From Candidatus Methylumidiphilus alinenensis (GTDB lineage Bacteria; Pseudomonadota; Gammaproteobacteria; Methylococcales; Methylococcaceae): a stretch of 49,422 nucleotides of DNA. Location: assembly GCA_003242955.1 (NCBI GenBank), contig QJPH01000259.1, positions 1 to 49,422 of the forward strand, in the 5' to 3' direction. Each line of letters opens with the position of its first letter. Positions within the stretch are counted from its first letter, which is position 1. The translations under genes and the position numbers were made by a program. This document shows, in pieces, positions 28,301-35,664 of this stretch. The notes below the pieces were generated by a model, which was not told the DNA's origin, ran no database searches, and worked only from the letters and a program-made list of their open reading frames with translations.

Positions 28301-31300
28301 GCATCAAAAGACCGGCAATGGCCGTCGGGGGCAAAGATCATCCCTTCATGATGGAGATAACCGATGTTTTGCGGCAGGCTAATAGAGACCGCGCCGGCCA
28401 GTCCTAAGTCGCATTCACCATTGCGCAATGCCTGGCAGGCCATGTGGACGGCCACCAGCGAGGTGGAACACGCTGTTTGCACGTTGACGCTGGGACCGGT
28501 TAAGTTTAGCTTGTAGGAGATGCGGGTGGGCAAAAAGTCTTTTTCATGCCCTAGCGTCAGCGCTAGGTCATGCATCGGCTGCCAAAAGCCGCGCCCGTGG
28601 GCAAAGCGGTGTGCGGGGTAGACATTGTTAAGCAAATAGGTGTTCGGTCCCGCCCCCGCATACATTCCCACCCGTCCAGGGTAAGCATCGGGTGTATAAC
28701 CGGCTTGCTCCAAGGCCTCCCAAGCGCATTCCAACAAGATGCGTTGCTGAGGGTCCATCATTTCTGCTTCCTTGGCACTGTAGCCAAAAAAATGCGCGTC
28801 AAACAAATCGACACCGTTCAAGAAAGCGCCAGCCTTCACATAGTTAGGCTGGCCCAGCAAACCCCGGTCAGCCGCGTACACCTCGCCGTCGGCAAAGCGG
28901 GTGATGCTCTCCACGCCTTCGCACAGGTTCCGCCAAAACGCTTCAACATCGTTCGCACCGGGGAAACGGCAACTCATGCCAATAATGGCAATGCTGGCAT
29001 CTGCCAGGGGCAGATTATCCGCCTGCGAGAAATAGTGGGCCGCTTTGGCCGGCTGGCTTAAATAGGCAGCCAGTGCCTGGATGGTGGGATATTGGTACAG
29101 AGACACGGGTGAAAGCGTCATGCCCAGGCTAATGCTCAAGCGGTTATGGAGCTTCACCAACAGCAGTGACGTGCCGCCGACATCAAAGAAGTTGTCGTCC
29201 AGGCCGATAATATCGGTTCGCAGCACCTCGCGCCAAGCCGCCGCGATTTGTTGCGTCAAATCAGTTTGCCGCGAGGCATTGCCGGTTTGCGCCGACGGCA
29301 CGGTTTGGCGGATTGGTTCGGGAACCGGCAGGGCCTTGCGGTCGATCTTGCCGTGCGCGGTCAACGGCAAATGCGGCAAGACCGCCCACGCCGTCGGCAT
29401 CATGTAAGTCGGCAAGCGCGTCGCCAAGCGCTGCCTGAGGGTTTCCAGATTCGGGCTTGTTCCGTTCGCAGGTACAATATAGGCGGCCAAATATTTCTGC
29501 CCTGGCTGGTCCTCGCGGGCGATGACTAAGGCTTTACTAACTTCGGGTTGCTGGACTATGATCGCCTCGATTTCGCCCGGCTCGACGCGGAATCCGCGAA
29601 TTTTGACTTGGCCATCGACGCGCCCTAAAAACTCGATATTACCGTCTGGCAGGTAACGCACCAAGTCGCCGGTTTTATACAGCCGCCCTTCCCCAAAAGG
29701 ATTGTCAATGAAACTTTGTGCAGTCAGGTCGGGGCGTTTGTGGTAGCCATGCCCGACACCGTCTCCGCCGGCGTACAACTCACCTGCCACGCCGATGGGC
29801 ACGGGCTGGCGATTGTGGTCTAGGATGTAGACTTGGGTGTTGGCAATTGGCCGGCCTATAGGCACCGATGCGCGGTGTTGGCTGTCTGCCGGGAGGGGGT
29901 AAAAGGTAGTGACGACCGTGTTTTCGGTCGGGCCGTAAAGGTTGGTCAGTTGGCATCCGGGCAAATCACCTAGCACTTTCTGGGCATGAACCAAAGACAT
30001 CACGTCCCCGCCAGTAAGCAACTGGCGCACCGTCCCCAAGTCTTCCAATCGCTCCTCCACCATAAGGTGGAAAAGGCCTGTGGTCAGGAACAGCGTCGTT
30101 ATCTCGTGGTGACGGATCGCCTCGCCCAACTCGGCCAGAGAGGGCTGCGGCGGCGGCATGATCGCCAGCTTTCCGCCGTTGAGCAAGGGCGACCATATTT
30201 CAAGCGTTGCCGCGTCAAAAGCGATGGGGGATAGTTGCAGGAAAACCTGCCCGGCATCCAACCGGGTGAAGTTGGAGTTCTTGACAAACCGCGCCACATT
30301 CCGATGGGTAATGCACGCCCCCTTGGGCCGGCCTGTGGAACCGGAGGTGTAGATAATGTAAGCCAGGCTGTCGGAGGAGACCGTGCAAGGCAGATTTTCT
30401 TGGCTCTCGCAAGCGATGTCGGCCCATTGTGTATCCAGTGCAAGGACTGCACAGTCCGTCTTCGGCAAGTTGTGGCGCAACTTTTCCTGGGTCAGCAGCA
30501 GGTGCGTTTCGGCATCTTCCAAGATGAACGCGAGCCGTTCTTGCGGATACTTGGGATCGACCGGAACATAAGCCCCGCCCACTTTCAAGATCGCCAACAA
30601 CCCCACCACCATCTCAATTGAACGCTCCACGCAGATACCCACCAAGGCATCCGCGCCTATGCCCTGTCGAATCAGGTAATTCGCCAAACAGTTCGCCTTC
30701 TGGTTCAGTTCCCGGTAAGTCAGGCGTTGGTTTTCGAAAACCAAAGCAACGGCATCGGGTGTACGCTCGACCCTCTCTTCAAACAGTTGGTGGACGCACT
30801 GGTGTTTGGGGTAGTCGGCGGCGGTGGCGTTCCATTCGACTAGGATTTGATGACGCTCGACCGCAGTCAAAAGGGGTAGGGCCGCCAAGGTCTGCCCCGG
30901 ATTGGCGGCAATTTCCTCCAATAGCATCCTGAAATGGCCAGCCATGCGTACCATGGTCGACTCGGCAAACAGATCGGCGCTGTAAAGGAAGGCCGGTGCT
31001 AGTTGGTCCTCTGCATCGGTCACCAACAAGGCAAGTTCCAATGCATGATCCAGCCCGATCTGGCCTTTGTGGGCGGGTGGTACGCTGGCCTTTGAGGCAT
31101 CGCCTACTTGCCAGAGGAAGGCCGTCTGCACATGGGCTGTTGGGTTGCCTCCTTGCGGCAACGGTGTGGCGGACGACAGGGCTTTCCGCACCTGCCGAAG
31201 CCAAGCGGGCCAAGTGTCGTCGCCATCAATCTCAAGGTCCACAACATCCCAAGCCAGGCCGTCATCATGCCCAAACCGGGCAATGCCCATTGCCATTTCA

Positions 31301-31566
31301 TCATGGCCTGTGTAGCGATAAAGCAGAACCTGAAACGCAGCCAAGAGCAGGGTTGATAAGTCTGTTTCGGCAGTGGCGGCGAGTTGTTCCAGTAACGGTG
31401 ACAAATCAACGGGTAGTGTGAAATGCAAGGCCGCCAAGTTCTGACCCAGCACGGACGGCCGACTAAAATCCGTCGGCAAATTCAGCAAAGGCCGTTCGTT
31501 GACGGTGGCGGGTGCGGATGGGTGCGCTGCGGGGAAATGGGTCAATTGCGTACACGCGGCCGTCAT
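22366..31566 (-). CDS. Starter NRPS module fused to fully reducing PKS module: C-remnant, A, PCP, KS, AT, DH, ER, KR, ACP
   Basis: This 3066-residue protein should start the chain. Residues 30-250 match only the C-terminal half of a condensation domain (from LLNLPTD to LPLLTAVERHQ); the HHxxxDG half is absent. The A domain has IYTSGSTGRPKG near 401 and NLYGPTE; the hand-read code D-A-L-F-L-G-L-V-V-K suggests a hydrophobic residue but I cannot assign it. The PCP is VGGTSLL near 792. The KS (about 855 on, Cys in TACSTS near 1029) has the KVGYAAPS region typical of hybrid NRPS-PKS ketosynthases. The AT has GHSVGEW near 1478 and HAFHS (malonyl). The DH has HRVGQTILMP near 1809 and LLDACGH near 1996. 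The ER has AAAGGVGQAA near 2471. The KR has TGGLGGLG near 2667 with LDD and YAAAN near 2807. The ACP site is GMDSLTS near 2975. ATG at 31566 overlaps the thioesterase stop (ATGA). Confidence 0.94.
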   Translation of the reverse strand: MTAACTQLTHFPAAHPSAPATVNERPLLNLPTDFSRPSVLGQNLAALHFTLPVDLSPLLEQLAATAETDLSTLLLAAFQVLLYRYTGHDEMAMGIARFGHDDGLAWDVVDLEIDGDDTWPAWLRQVRKALSSATPLPQGGNPTAHVQTAFLWQVGDASKASVPPAHKGQIGLDHALELALLVTDAEDQLAPAFLYSADLFAESTMVRMAGHFRMLLEEIAANPGQTLAALPLLTAVERHQILVEWNATAADYPKHQCVHQLFEERVERTPDAVALVFENQRLTYRELNQKANCLANYLIRQGIGADALVGICVERSIEMVVGLLAILKVGGAYVPVDPKYPQERLAFILEDAETHLLLTQEKLRHNLPKTDCAVLALDTQWADIACESQENLPCTVSSDSLAYIIYTSGSTGRPKGACITHRNVARFVKNSNFTRLDAGQVFLQLSPIAFDAATLEIWSPLLNGGKLAIMPPPQPSLAELGEAIRHHEITTLFLTTGLFHLMVEERLEDLGTVRQLLTGGDVMSLVHAQKVLGDLPGCQLTNLYGPTENTVVTTFYPLPADSQHRASVPIGRPIANTQVYILDHNRQPVPIGVAGELYAGGDGVGHGYHKRPDLTAQSFIDNPFGEGRLYKTGDLVRYLPDGNIEFLGRVDGQVKIRGFRVEPGEIEAIIVQQPEVSKALVIAREDQPGQKYLAAYIVPANGTSPNLETLRQRLATRLPTYMMPTAWAVLPHLPLTAHGKIDRKALPVPEPIRQTVPSAQTGNASRQTDLTQQIAAAWREVLRTDIIGLDDNFFDVGGTSLLLVKLHNRLSISLGMTLSPVSLYQYPTIQALAAYLSQPAKAAHYFSQADNLPLADASIAIIGMSCRFPGANDVEAFWRNLCEGVESITRFADGEVYAADRGLLGQPNYVKAGAFLNGVDLFDAHFFGYSAKEAEMMDPQQRILLECAWEALEQAGYTPDAYPGRVGMYAGAGPNTYLLNNVYPAHRFAHGRGFWQPMHDLALTLGHEKDFLPTRISYKLNLTGPSVNVQTACSTSLVAVHMACQALRNGECDLGLAGAVSISLPQNIGYLHHEGMIFAPDGHCRSFDASAQGTVFGDGAGMVVLKLLDHALADGDHIYAVIRGSAVNNDGAAKVGYAAPSVVGQSKVISAALRSAQVSASSISYVEAHGTGTAVGDPVEVEALSGAYRQDTAQTGFCAIGSVKTNFGHLMIAAGMPGLVKTALSLQRGLLPPSLHYVRPNPRIDFANSPFYVNTQLAAWPVNGTPRRAGVSAFGMGGTNAHLILEEAPMTGQVLEVTCEREWCVLAMSAKTEPALRILAQHFADYLQSCPDTALSNVCFTANVGRKHFNHRLAFASRSVDQLRTQLLEVVDTPVFTPHPHTPKIAFLFTGQGSQYVGMGRQLYETQPSFRQTLDRCDEILRPHLGESLLGIMYPQDREGGGQALIDETAYTQPALFALEYALAQLWLSWGIQPAAVMGHSVGEWVAACIAGVFSLEDGLKLIAARARLMQALPPVGAMAAVFANEGQIVEVLASYPASVAIAAFNSPENIVISGEREALREICDALAASGIKAKMLTVSHAFHSPLMEPMMAEFEAVARSVSFAPPKFALVSNVTGALADQEITTAAYWRDHIRQPVQFAASMVNLRQQGIGAFVEVGPKPTLLNLAQQCIDSPLAPTDVDPESASPLLPVWLPSLRQGHDDWQVLLNSLAILYKSGVKVDWAGFDRDYARRRVPLPTYPFQRQRHWIEACQRTANAVLPGGNHEENVHPLLGRPLHLATDADDDSPYAKEMRFEGCINPAWPSLAWVADHRVGQTILMPLTGFLDMAWAAGNAVFTAKERGADDKFTVADVFVHQPLALPADTATTVQTVVKPNAHGGYTLQVFSRGPPHIQSERSIWTLCVSAQLQSVKDTAPSPLVRAGSKPAERIDVDALLARCPQRIAPADMYAAYHMNYGPTFQIVEQIWKNREEVLGLIQLPPGLAASVEHYHLHPALLDACGHILAVLMPQGDYLPMLVERFQIFARPPARLWSHARLRPEAAQGGLLTGDALLFDEQGEIVAAWTGFSMRRHHGTSGMGIQKPLPDWFYTVDWESRECAGLPHTKECEWLVFTDQTGIGDELSDGLEQLGQRVVVVRPGLLYEQVNANEYRLNPCEPEHFRQLLRDSPLPHVHRAAQQNVINLWSLDDASTAQNLESSLSYASGLHLAQALAQTSPPAKLWLVTCGAQPVGYPSTLQLQQSVTWGLAQVIRQEYQELGCVIVDLDMQVEPFAAVQPLLQELLASDVETQIAYRHGIRHVARLQRYEARSGARLQPPCQPFRVRMAQYGLLEKLQLIPLTRQAPGPHEVEVQVYAAGLNFRDVLNVLGMLEEYYAEALGITEARDVPLGFECAGVVSAVGGLVAGLQVGDEVIAMADGSLASFVTVSANNVVHKPAHLNFAEAATIPVAFATAWYGLCHLAPLKAGDRVLIHAAAGGVGQAAVQLARRAGAEIFATASPSKWRHLEASGIAHILNSRTLDFAGDIQAMTQGQGVDVILNSLNGEFIDKNVSILAQGGRFVELGKIGVWTHEQMRRQRPDAVYLPFDFKEDSEADNSLTLRILSELMAAFGQGELQPLPYTAFPIQDMVDAFRLMQQAKHIGKIVITLPTLPADSSAAGNVIRTDGSYLVTGGLGGLGCQVAHWLAASGARRIVLTGRKGAATQDAQTLVSDLTQQGIEVVVVKADVSRADEVESLLRQCPQPLRGIFHAAGLLDDGVLEQQSLAKWARVMGAKAAGAWHLHQMTQTMPLDHFVCFSSVAALLGSTGQGNYAAANAFLDALAHHRRALGLPGLSINWGSWAEVGMAARLGERDLHRLAGYGIRLIAPEQGVAAMDLLLRDNATQAAVLAVDWDKWLAQWPVPTPFYAKFIRESTGLGQGAAGKERRAAQPNFRQQLQETAPSKRRGFLLAHIQEQVEKVLGRGPSGKGLGLQQGFFDAGMDSLTSIELRNYLQNSLGCALPATLAFNYSTIAALTEHLAHTVLDLDATANQEEASQADSPDDWAAAIEQLSAEEAEDLLLAELDKVDF

Positions 31567-32363
31567 AGGTTCTCTGCCAGATTTAAGGTTTGAACGATTG
31601 CCTGCAAAAGCGGCGTTTGCGCCGTTTTGAGAAAAAAATGCCCTCCGGGGAACATCCGTTGGGTAAAAACAGAACTTGTATACGGATGCCATGCGGTAAG
31701 TTGGGCCCGATTGCTTAAGTGGTCTTGCAATCCGCCGAAGGCGCAGACCGGACAGGCCAGTGGCATGCCCGCAACGTAAGTGTAGGTTTCGTAAAGGGTA
31801 AAATCAGCACGCAACACCGGCAAAAATAAGCCCATCATTTCCGGGTCTTGCAATATGGCCTGGGGTATCTGCTGATAGCGGTTTTGCAGCGCGTCAATAA
31901 ACTCTCCATCCGGCAAACTATGCATCGGCGCGGGCCGGGGCGTTTCCGGGGCGGGACAGGCGGACAAAAAAAAATGAACCGGTTGATAGCGCGGGGGCAG
32001 GCATCGTAACCATTCAAAGGCGATGAGTGCGCCCAGGCTATGGCCGAATAGGGCAAAGGGTTTGTCCAGCCAAGGCACTAAGGCGGTAGAAAGCTGTTCG
32101 ACCAAATCAGGCATGCGGGTCAGCGGCATTTCGCCAAGACGATTTTCTCGACCCGGCAATTGAACGCTGCAAACCTCCACCGAGGAGGGTAGGGCTTTTG
32201 ACCAAGCACTGAAAATTGATGCGCCCCCGCCCGCGTAGGGAAAACAAAATAAGCGCAAATGCGCTTCTGTAGAGTGTCGCTGTACGGTCAGCCAAGGGCT
32301 GACAGAATTAACATTTATCAAAAGAGCCATCCTACTGTCATTGCTAATTGTTATGTGCGGCAT
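31563..32363 (-). CDS. Type II (editing) thioesterase
   Basis: This 266-residue alpha/beta-hydrolase belongs to the stand-alone thioesterases of NRPS/PKS clusters. It has FCFPYAGGG at about 40-48, the nucleophile in GHSLGA, and the catalytic His in PGGHFFL near the C-terminus. Such enzymes remove wrong or stalled acyl groups from carrier proteins in the cytosol. It is the first gene of the biosynthetic operon and overlaps the starter NRPS/PKS gene by 4 bp. I use ATG at 32363; an in-frame ATG at 32330 (MALLIN) is possible but its AGTAGG lies directly against the codon, too close to act well. A 6-bp inverted repeat overlaps the chosen start. Confidence 0.92.
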   Translation of the reverse strand: MPHITISNDSRMALLINVNSVSPWLTVQRHSTEAHLRLFCFPYAGGGASIFSAWSKALPSSVEVCSVQLPGRENRLGEMPLTRMPDLVEQLSTALVPWLDKPFALFGHSLGALIAFEWLRCLPPRYQPVHFFLSACPAPETPRPAPMHSLPDGEFIDALQNRYQQIPQAILQDPEMMGLFLPVLRADFTLYETYTYVAGMPLACPVCAFGGLQDHLSNRAQLTAWHPYTSSVFTQRMFPGGHFFLKTAQTPLLQAIVQTLNLAENL

Positions 32364-32378
32364 GAACGCTTTCGTTCA
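32363..32378. promoter_or_regulatory. Inverted repeat overlapping the thioesterase start
   Basis: TGAACG and CGTTCA form a perfect 6-bp inverted repeat with a CTTT spacer, touching the first base of the thioesterase start codon. It could be an operator or a hairpin that affects translation of the operon's first gene. This is inferred from position only. Confidence 0.3.
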
Positions 32379-32444
32379 AGCTTCTATCCAACCGATAAAA
32401 TTGGAAGCATCAAATATTCTGTCATTAGAATCATAGACCCAATT

Positions 32445-32460
32445 GGCATTTGCAAATGCC
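32445..32460. promoter_or_regulatory. Perfect 16-bp palindrome, candidate operator of the biosynthetic operon
   Basis: GGCATTTGCAAATGCC is its own reverse complement. It lies 82 bp upstream of the operon's first start codon. On the minus strand a TATGAT sequence follows the palindrome by about 9 bp, so the palindrome would cover the -35 area of a possible promoter. A dimeric regulator could bind here. No matching regulator gene is in the window. Confidence 0.4.
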
Positions 32461-32592
32461 GTTCGGTTATAATAATTGTATATCAATCCTTATGCAACTG
32501 CTTTAGGCAATGAAAAATACGGCTAAACCAATGTCGAAATAATCTATCAGCTTAGACTCGCCTGATTCAGCAAGACATCCCCCCCCAATCCT

Positions 32593-32613
32593 TAATCTGT
32601 CAGTAACAGATTA
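32593..32613. promoter_or_regulatory. 8-bp inverted repeat just upstream of the VOC gene
   Basis: TAATCTGT and ACAGATTA form perfect 8-bp arms around CAGTA, 17 bp before the ATG at 32631. The ribosome site AAGGA follows at about 32620. The position suits an operator or a leader hairpin for the plus-strand VOC/NmrA pair. Confidence 0.35.
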
Positions 32614-32630
32614 TATATAAAGGAAAAATA

Positions 32631-33014
32631 ATGGTCCGATTAGCCTGGTTTGAGATTCCCGTCAACGATCTGGAACGGGCGGTTAGTTTTTACAACACAG
32701 TGTTCACTACGGAGGTGGTCATTCTGGACAAGCGTGCCAACTATGGAAGCATGGTAGGGCTATTGATTCAGAGTGACACCCTGATCGGCACATTGACTCA
32801 AAACATTCCCTATGTGCCTAGCCAGCGCGAGGGCTGTATTCTGTATCTCAATGTTGATGACGAGCCATTACAAACTGTTTTACTGCGGGTGGAAGCGGCG
32901 GGCGGGCAAGTGCTGTTGCCGGTCACACCGATTGATCCCAATCGACCTCTAGGCCATGTGGCTTGGATTTTGGATAGCGAAGGCAACCGTATTGGATTGC
33001 ATAGCAGCCAATGA
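32631..33014 (+). CDS. VOC-family (glyoxalase/bleomycin-resistance fold) protein, single domain
   Basis: This 127-residue protein has the beta-alpha-beta-beta-beta pattern of the vicinal oxygen chelate fold: WFEIPVNDLERAVSFYNTVF at the start, GCILYLNVDD in the middle and HVAWILDSEGNRIGLHS at the end. VOC proteins include metal-dependent isomerases and dioxygenases and also metal-free binding proteins that sequester toxic metabolites. A role in self-protection or in a tailoring step is possible, and I cannot choose. The start has AAGGA eight bases upstream. It is the first gene of a two-gene plus-strand unit that diverges from the biosynthetic operon and is followed 35 bp later by an NmrA-like reductase. 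Confidence 0.85.
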   Translation: MVRLAWFEIPVNDLERAVSFYNTVFTTEVVILDKRANYGSMVGLLIQSDTLIGTLTQNIPYVPSQREGCILYLNVDDEPLQTVLLRVEAAGGQVLLPVTPIDPNRPLGHVAWILDSEGNRIGLHSSQ

Positions 33015-33049
33015 AAAACAATAATGAATGAACCTAGCTTGGGTTGACT

Positions 33050-33916
33050 ATGCAAAACGATAAAACGCTTGTGATTGGTGCAACGGGTAGCATTGGCGCA
33101 CCATTAGTACAGTACTTGCTTGAAAAAGGGGGGAAGGTTAAAGCCGCCACACGCCGCGTGGAAGCCTATCCGACTCTGCCCAATGTAGAGGCAGTGTATT
33201 TTGACTATGATGATCCGGCGACAATTGCGCCTGCGCTGTCCGGTGTCAACCGGGTCTTCATGCTTGCCGCACCGACCGACCCCGATGCGGATCAAAGCTT
33301 GGGGCGCGTCATTGAACTAGCGGGGGCATCCGGTGTCGAGCGGATCGTGCTGGTGACCTCCCTGCGCATCAAGGCACCTCGGGATGCCGGGGGCTTTTTG
33401 TGGGGCGAAAAAGCCTTGCAAGAATCTGGCATTGCCTACACGATCCTCCGGCCTGGATGGTTTATGCAGTCGTTTTCGTCTGGCTTCATTTTGGCGATGA
33501 TTAAACAACGCAACGTTCTCTCCCTGCCGGCCGGTCAGGGGCGCATCGGCTTGATTGACGCACGCGACATCGCCGCTTGCGCCGCCTGTGCGCTGACCGA
33601 GCCGGGTCATCACGGGCAGACCTATCTGTTGACGGGAGGGGAAACACTGGGGCTCCTCGAGATTGCCCAGACCATTGCCGAGGTACGCGGGCATCCGCTG
33701 CCCTATGCCGATGTGAACATGGAAGAACTGCAACAAATCGTTGCCGAAGGGGAGGGCTACCCGGGGCCTATCGAACATATGACACCCTTTTTCAATGCCG
33801 TGCGCGACGGCATCTGGGATGTGAGTTTTGACACAGTGGCTAAGTTGACGGGGTGTCCGCCCATAAGCTTTGCGCAGTTTGCCAAGGAACAGGCTGCCGT
33901 GTGGAGTTGCGTCTAA
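33050..33916 (+). CDS. NmrA-like NAD(P)-binding reductase (copy 1)
   Basis: This 288-residue protein is an atypical SDR of the NmrA/quinone-reductase-like group. The dinucleotide motif GATGSIG lies at about 10-16, with ILRPGWFMQ in the middle, the IDARDIAA segment and LTGGE. The family lacks the classical SDR Tyr-Lys pair and either reduces quinone-like substrates or only binds NAD(P). It is one of three related copies in the window. ATG at 33050 is preferred over the in-frame TTG two codons upstream. It is co-oriented with the VOC gene and converges on the tailoring genes; a nested palindrome lies just after its stop. Confidence 0.88.
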   Translation: MQNDKTLVIGATGSIGAPLVQYLLEKGGKVKAATRRVEAYPTLPNVEAVYFDYDDPATIAPALSGVNRVFMLAAPTDPDADQSLGRVIELAGASGVERIVLVTSLRIKAPRDAGGFLWGEKALQESGIAYTILRPGWFMQSFSSGFILAMIKQRNVLSLPAGQGRIGLIDARDIAACAACALTEPGHHGQTYLLTGGETLGLLEIAQTIAEVRGHPLPYADVNMEELQQIVAEGEGYPGPIEHMTPFFNAVRDGIWDVSFDTVAKLTGCPPISFAQFAKEQAAVWSCV

Positions 33917-33963
33917 ACAAGGCAGCACCCGTGGCATAGAAGCCAAACGGGCTGCCTCCACGT

Positions 33964-34059
33964 AACCGTTCAGCCCCCCTGCCTTTTCCTAGGAGCGCGG
34001 TCATCTTGGCCGCAATTTTGGCGGGCGGGACGCCCGCGCTCCAAGCGGGGTGAACGGTT
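33964..34059. repeat. MITE/REP-like nested palindrome
   Basis: The ends AACCGTTCA (33964-33972) and TGAACGGTT (34051-34059) are perfect 9-bp inverted repeats, followed inward by C-runs and G-runs that also pair. Inside, GGAGCGCGG (33992-34000) pairs with CCGCGCTCC (34034-34042), and GCGGGCG/CGCCCGC (34021-34037) forms a third small hairpin. The element sits between two convergent genes, where it could also act as a two-way transcription end. Its design is that of a small non-autonomous mobile repeat; copy number elsewhere cannot be seen here. Confidence 0.7.
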
Positions 34060-34072
34060 GCGCCTCCACTCA

Positions 34073-34846
34073 TTAAATAGTGTCTTGCAAAAACTCCACA
34101 ACGCCAAAACCCACGCCCTGCGGGTCATGCAATGCGGCAAAGCGCCCCATGCCCGGGATGTGAGTAGGCGGGATGGAGACGCCACCGCCCAATTTCTCGG
34201 CGCGGTCAGCCACTGCGGCGCAATCGGTCACGGCGAAATAGACCCGCCAAGCCGATGCTTGCCCTAATTCCTCCGCCATACCAGCCACGCGCTGTCCCGC
34301 CTGGCTAAACAGGGTGTAGCGTTCGCCCGCCATATCCTGCGTTTGCGCATCCCAACCTAGCAAGCGGGTGTAGAACGCCTCGACTGCCGACGGATCGGGA
34401 GTTGCCAATTCCACCCACGCCAGTGCGCCGGGCTGGTTGAGCAATTCCGCACCACGGTGCAGGCCCGGTTGCCACAGGTAGAAAGTGGCCCCGGACGGGT
34501 CTTGCACGGCGGAGGTCCGCCCTTGGTCGCCCACGTCAAACGGGCCGCGCAGCACCTTGCCACCCAGCGCCTTGACCTGTTCCGTGCAAGCATCGACATC
34601 CTCCACCCAAAGATACGGCATCCAAGCCACCGGATAACCAGCCGTCACCTGGCCCGCTGCCATTTCATATAAAGCAGCGACCTGTTTGCCGTCAACAGCG
34701 AATTTGACATAAGTCCATTGCCCCACTTGGGTGGCTTGAACTTCCCAGGCAAACAGGTCCGCGTAAAACGACTGCGCCGCTTCATAATGCGTCGTCCCCA
34801 AATCGACCCAAAAGAAGGTGTTAGGGGTATGCTGGGTTAATTCCAT
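34073..34846 (-). CDS. Two-domain VOC-family protein
   Basis: This 257-residue protein holds two glyoxalase-like repeats. The first runs from FFWVDLGTTHYEAAQSFYAD to about 125 (DPSGATFYLWQPG), the second from WVELATPDPSAVEAFYTRLLGW to the end (HDPQGVGFGVVEF). This tandem layout is common in VOC proteins annotated as glyoxalase or hydroxylase-like. The substrate is unknown; binding or isomerising the product or an intermediate is conceivable. ATG at 34846 overlaps the methyltransferase stop by one base (TAATG). A longer frame reaches 34939 but would run 31 Cys-rich residues over the upstream gene, so I reject it. It is the last gene of the tailoring run. Confidence 0.87.
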   Translation of the reverse strand: MELTQHTPNTFFWVDLGTTHYEAAQSFYADLFAWEVQATQVGQWTYVKFAVDGKQVAALYEMAAGQVTAGYPVAWMPYLWVEDVDACTEQVKALGGKVLRGPFDVGDQGRTSAVQDPSGATFYLWQPGLHRGAELLNQPGALAWVELATPDPSAVEAFYTRLLGWDAQTQDMAGERYTLFSQAGQRVAGMAEELGQASAWRVYFAVTDCAAVADRAEKLGGGVSIPPTHIPGMGRFAALHDPQGVGFGVVEFLQDTI

Positions 34847-35628
34847 TAGAGCACCTGATAGACATAGGTACGCGGTGTCAACGGCTCGCTCCAACCCGCA
34901 CCGGCATCCAACGCTTCGCTGACATCGACAGACTTCCATTGTCCAGCGGCCTCCAACTCCGCCAGTTTGTCGAGATAGCCCAGCTTCTCAGCACCGGTCA
35001 CAATCAGCGTGAAGATGACGTAGCCGCCCGGCTTTGTCACGCGGATCGGCTCGTTGAAGGCGACATCGACCGAAACCGCCGTCGGGTCGGGCAGCATGTT
35101 GATGCAGGTGGTCGCGTCAAACTCGCCGTCGGCGAAATCCCAAGGTTCGCCTAGAGCCTTCTGATAAAACGCCGTGTAGACGTTTTTCTTGCGCGCCTCT
35201 TCCAACATGCCAGGCGAAATGTCGAGTGCCTCCAGATTGCGGTAGCCGTGTTCGTTAAACAAAAATTTGCCCATCGAGCCTGTGCCTGCGGCGACATCCA
35301 AAATGCGGGCGTCTTTGGCGACGTATTTGGCGACATAGCTGGCGGCCAGCGCCACGCCGTCCATCATGCCGATGCCGTCGGTGATGGTTTCGTACAGGTG
35401 GGCGATCTGGCCGTAGCGCGCCCCGCGATCCGCTGTATCTTTGGCCGCCAGCAACCAAAGGCAAATGATTTCATATTCGGACTTATTGTAAATTGCTTCG
35501 ACTTCTTTGTAGCGGGCCAGCATTTCCTCGCAGGTCGCAGCCTCCAATACTTGGCTTAATTTCTCTGGTTCCGGCTCGCCGTTGGTAATCCAAGCCATGG
35601 CATCAAATTGCGTGGGTACTGTCGTCAT
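34846..35628 (-). CDS. Class I SAM-dependent methyltransferase
   Basis: This 260-residue protein has the SAM-binding motif ILDVAAGTG at 109-117, the acidic end of strand 2 in ALDISPGML, and later motifs FDATTCINML and KPGGYVIF. It resembles small-molecule methyltransferases of the WBSCR27 type. It is cytosolic and would methylate O, N or C on the cluster product or a precursor; the sequence does not say which. It has a good ribosome site (GAGGAT) and lies 36 bp after the SnoaL-like gene. Its stop overlaps the start of the VOC gene, so the two are translationally coupled. Confidence 0.88.
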   Translation of the reverse strand: MTTVPTQFDAMAWITNGEPEPEKLSQVLEAATCEEMLARYKEVEAIYNKSEYEIICLWLLAAKDTADRGARYGQIAHLYETITDGIGMMDGVALAASYVAKYVAKDARILDVAAGTGSMGKFLFNEHGYRNLEALDISPGMLEEARKKNVYTAFYQKALGEPWDFADGEFDATTCINMLPDPTAVSVDVAFNEPIRVTKPGGYVIFTLIVTGAEKLGYLDKLAELEAAGQWKSVDVSEALDAGAGWSEPLTPRTYVYQVL

Positions 35629-35664
35629 TACTTATATCCTCATGATTGTAAAAGTTGTGAAGGT

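Noticed and set aside
31567-31692. N-terminal extension of the starter NRPS/PKS protein (42 residues)
   Set aside because: It overlaps the thioesterase gene; the ATGA overlap at 31563-31566 is a typical coupled start.
34847-34939. N-terminal extension of the two-domain VOC protein
   Set aside because: The 31 residues are Cys- and Arg-rich and lie over the methyltransferase end; the VOC fold begins right after ATG 34846.
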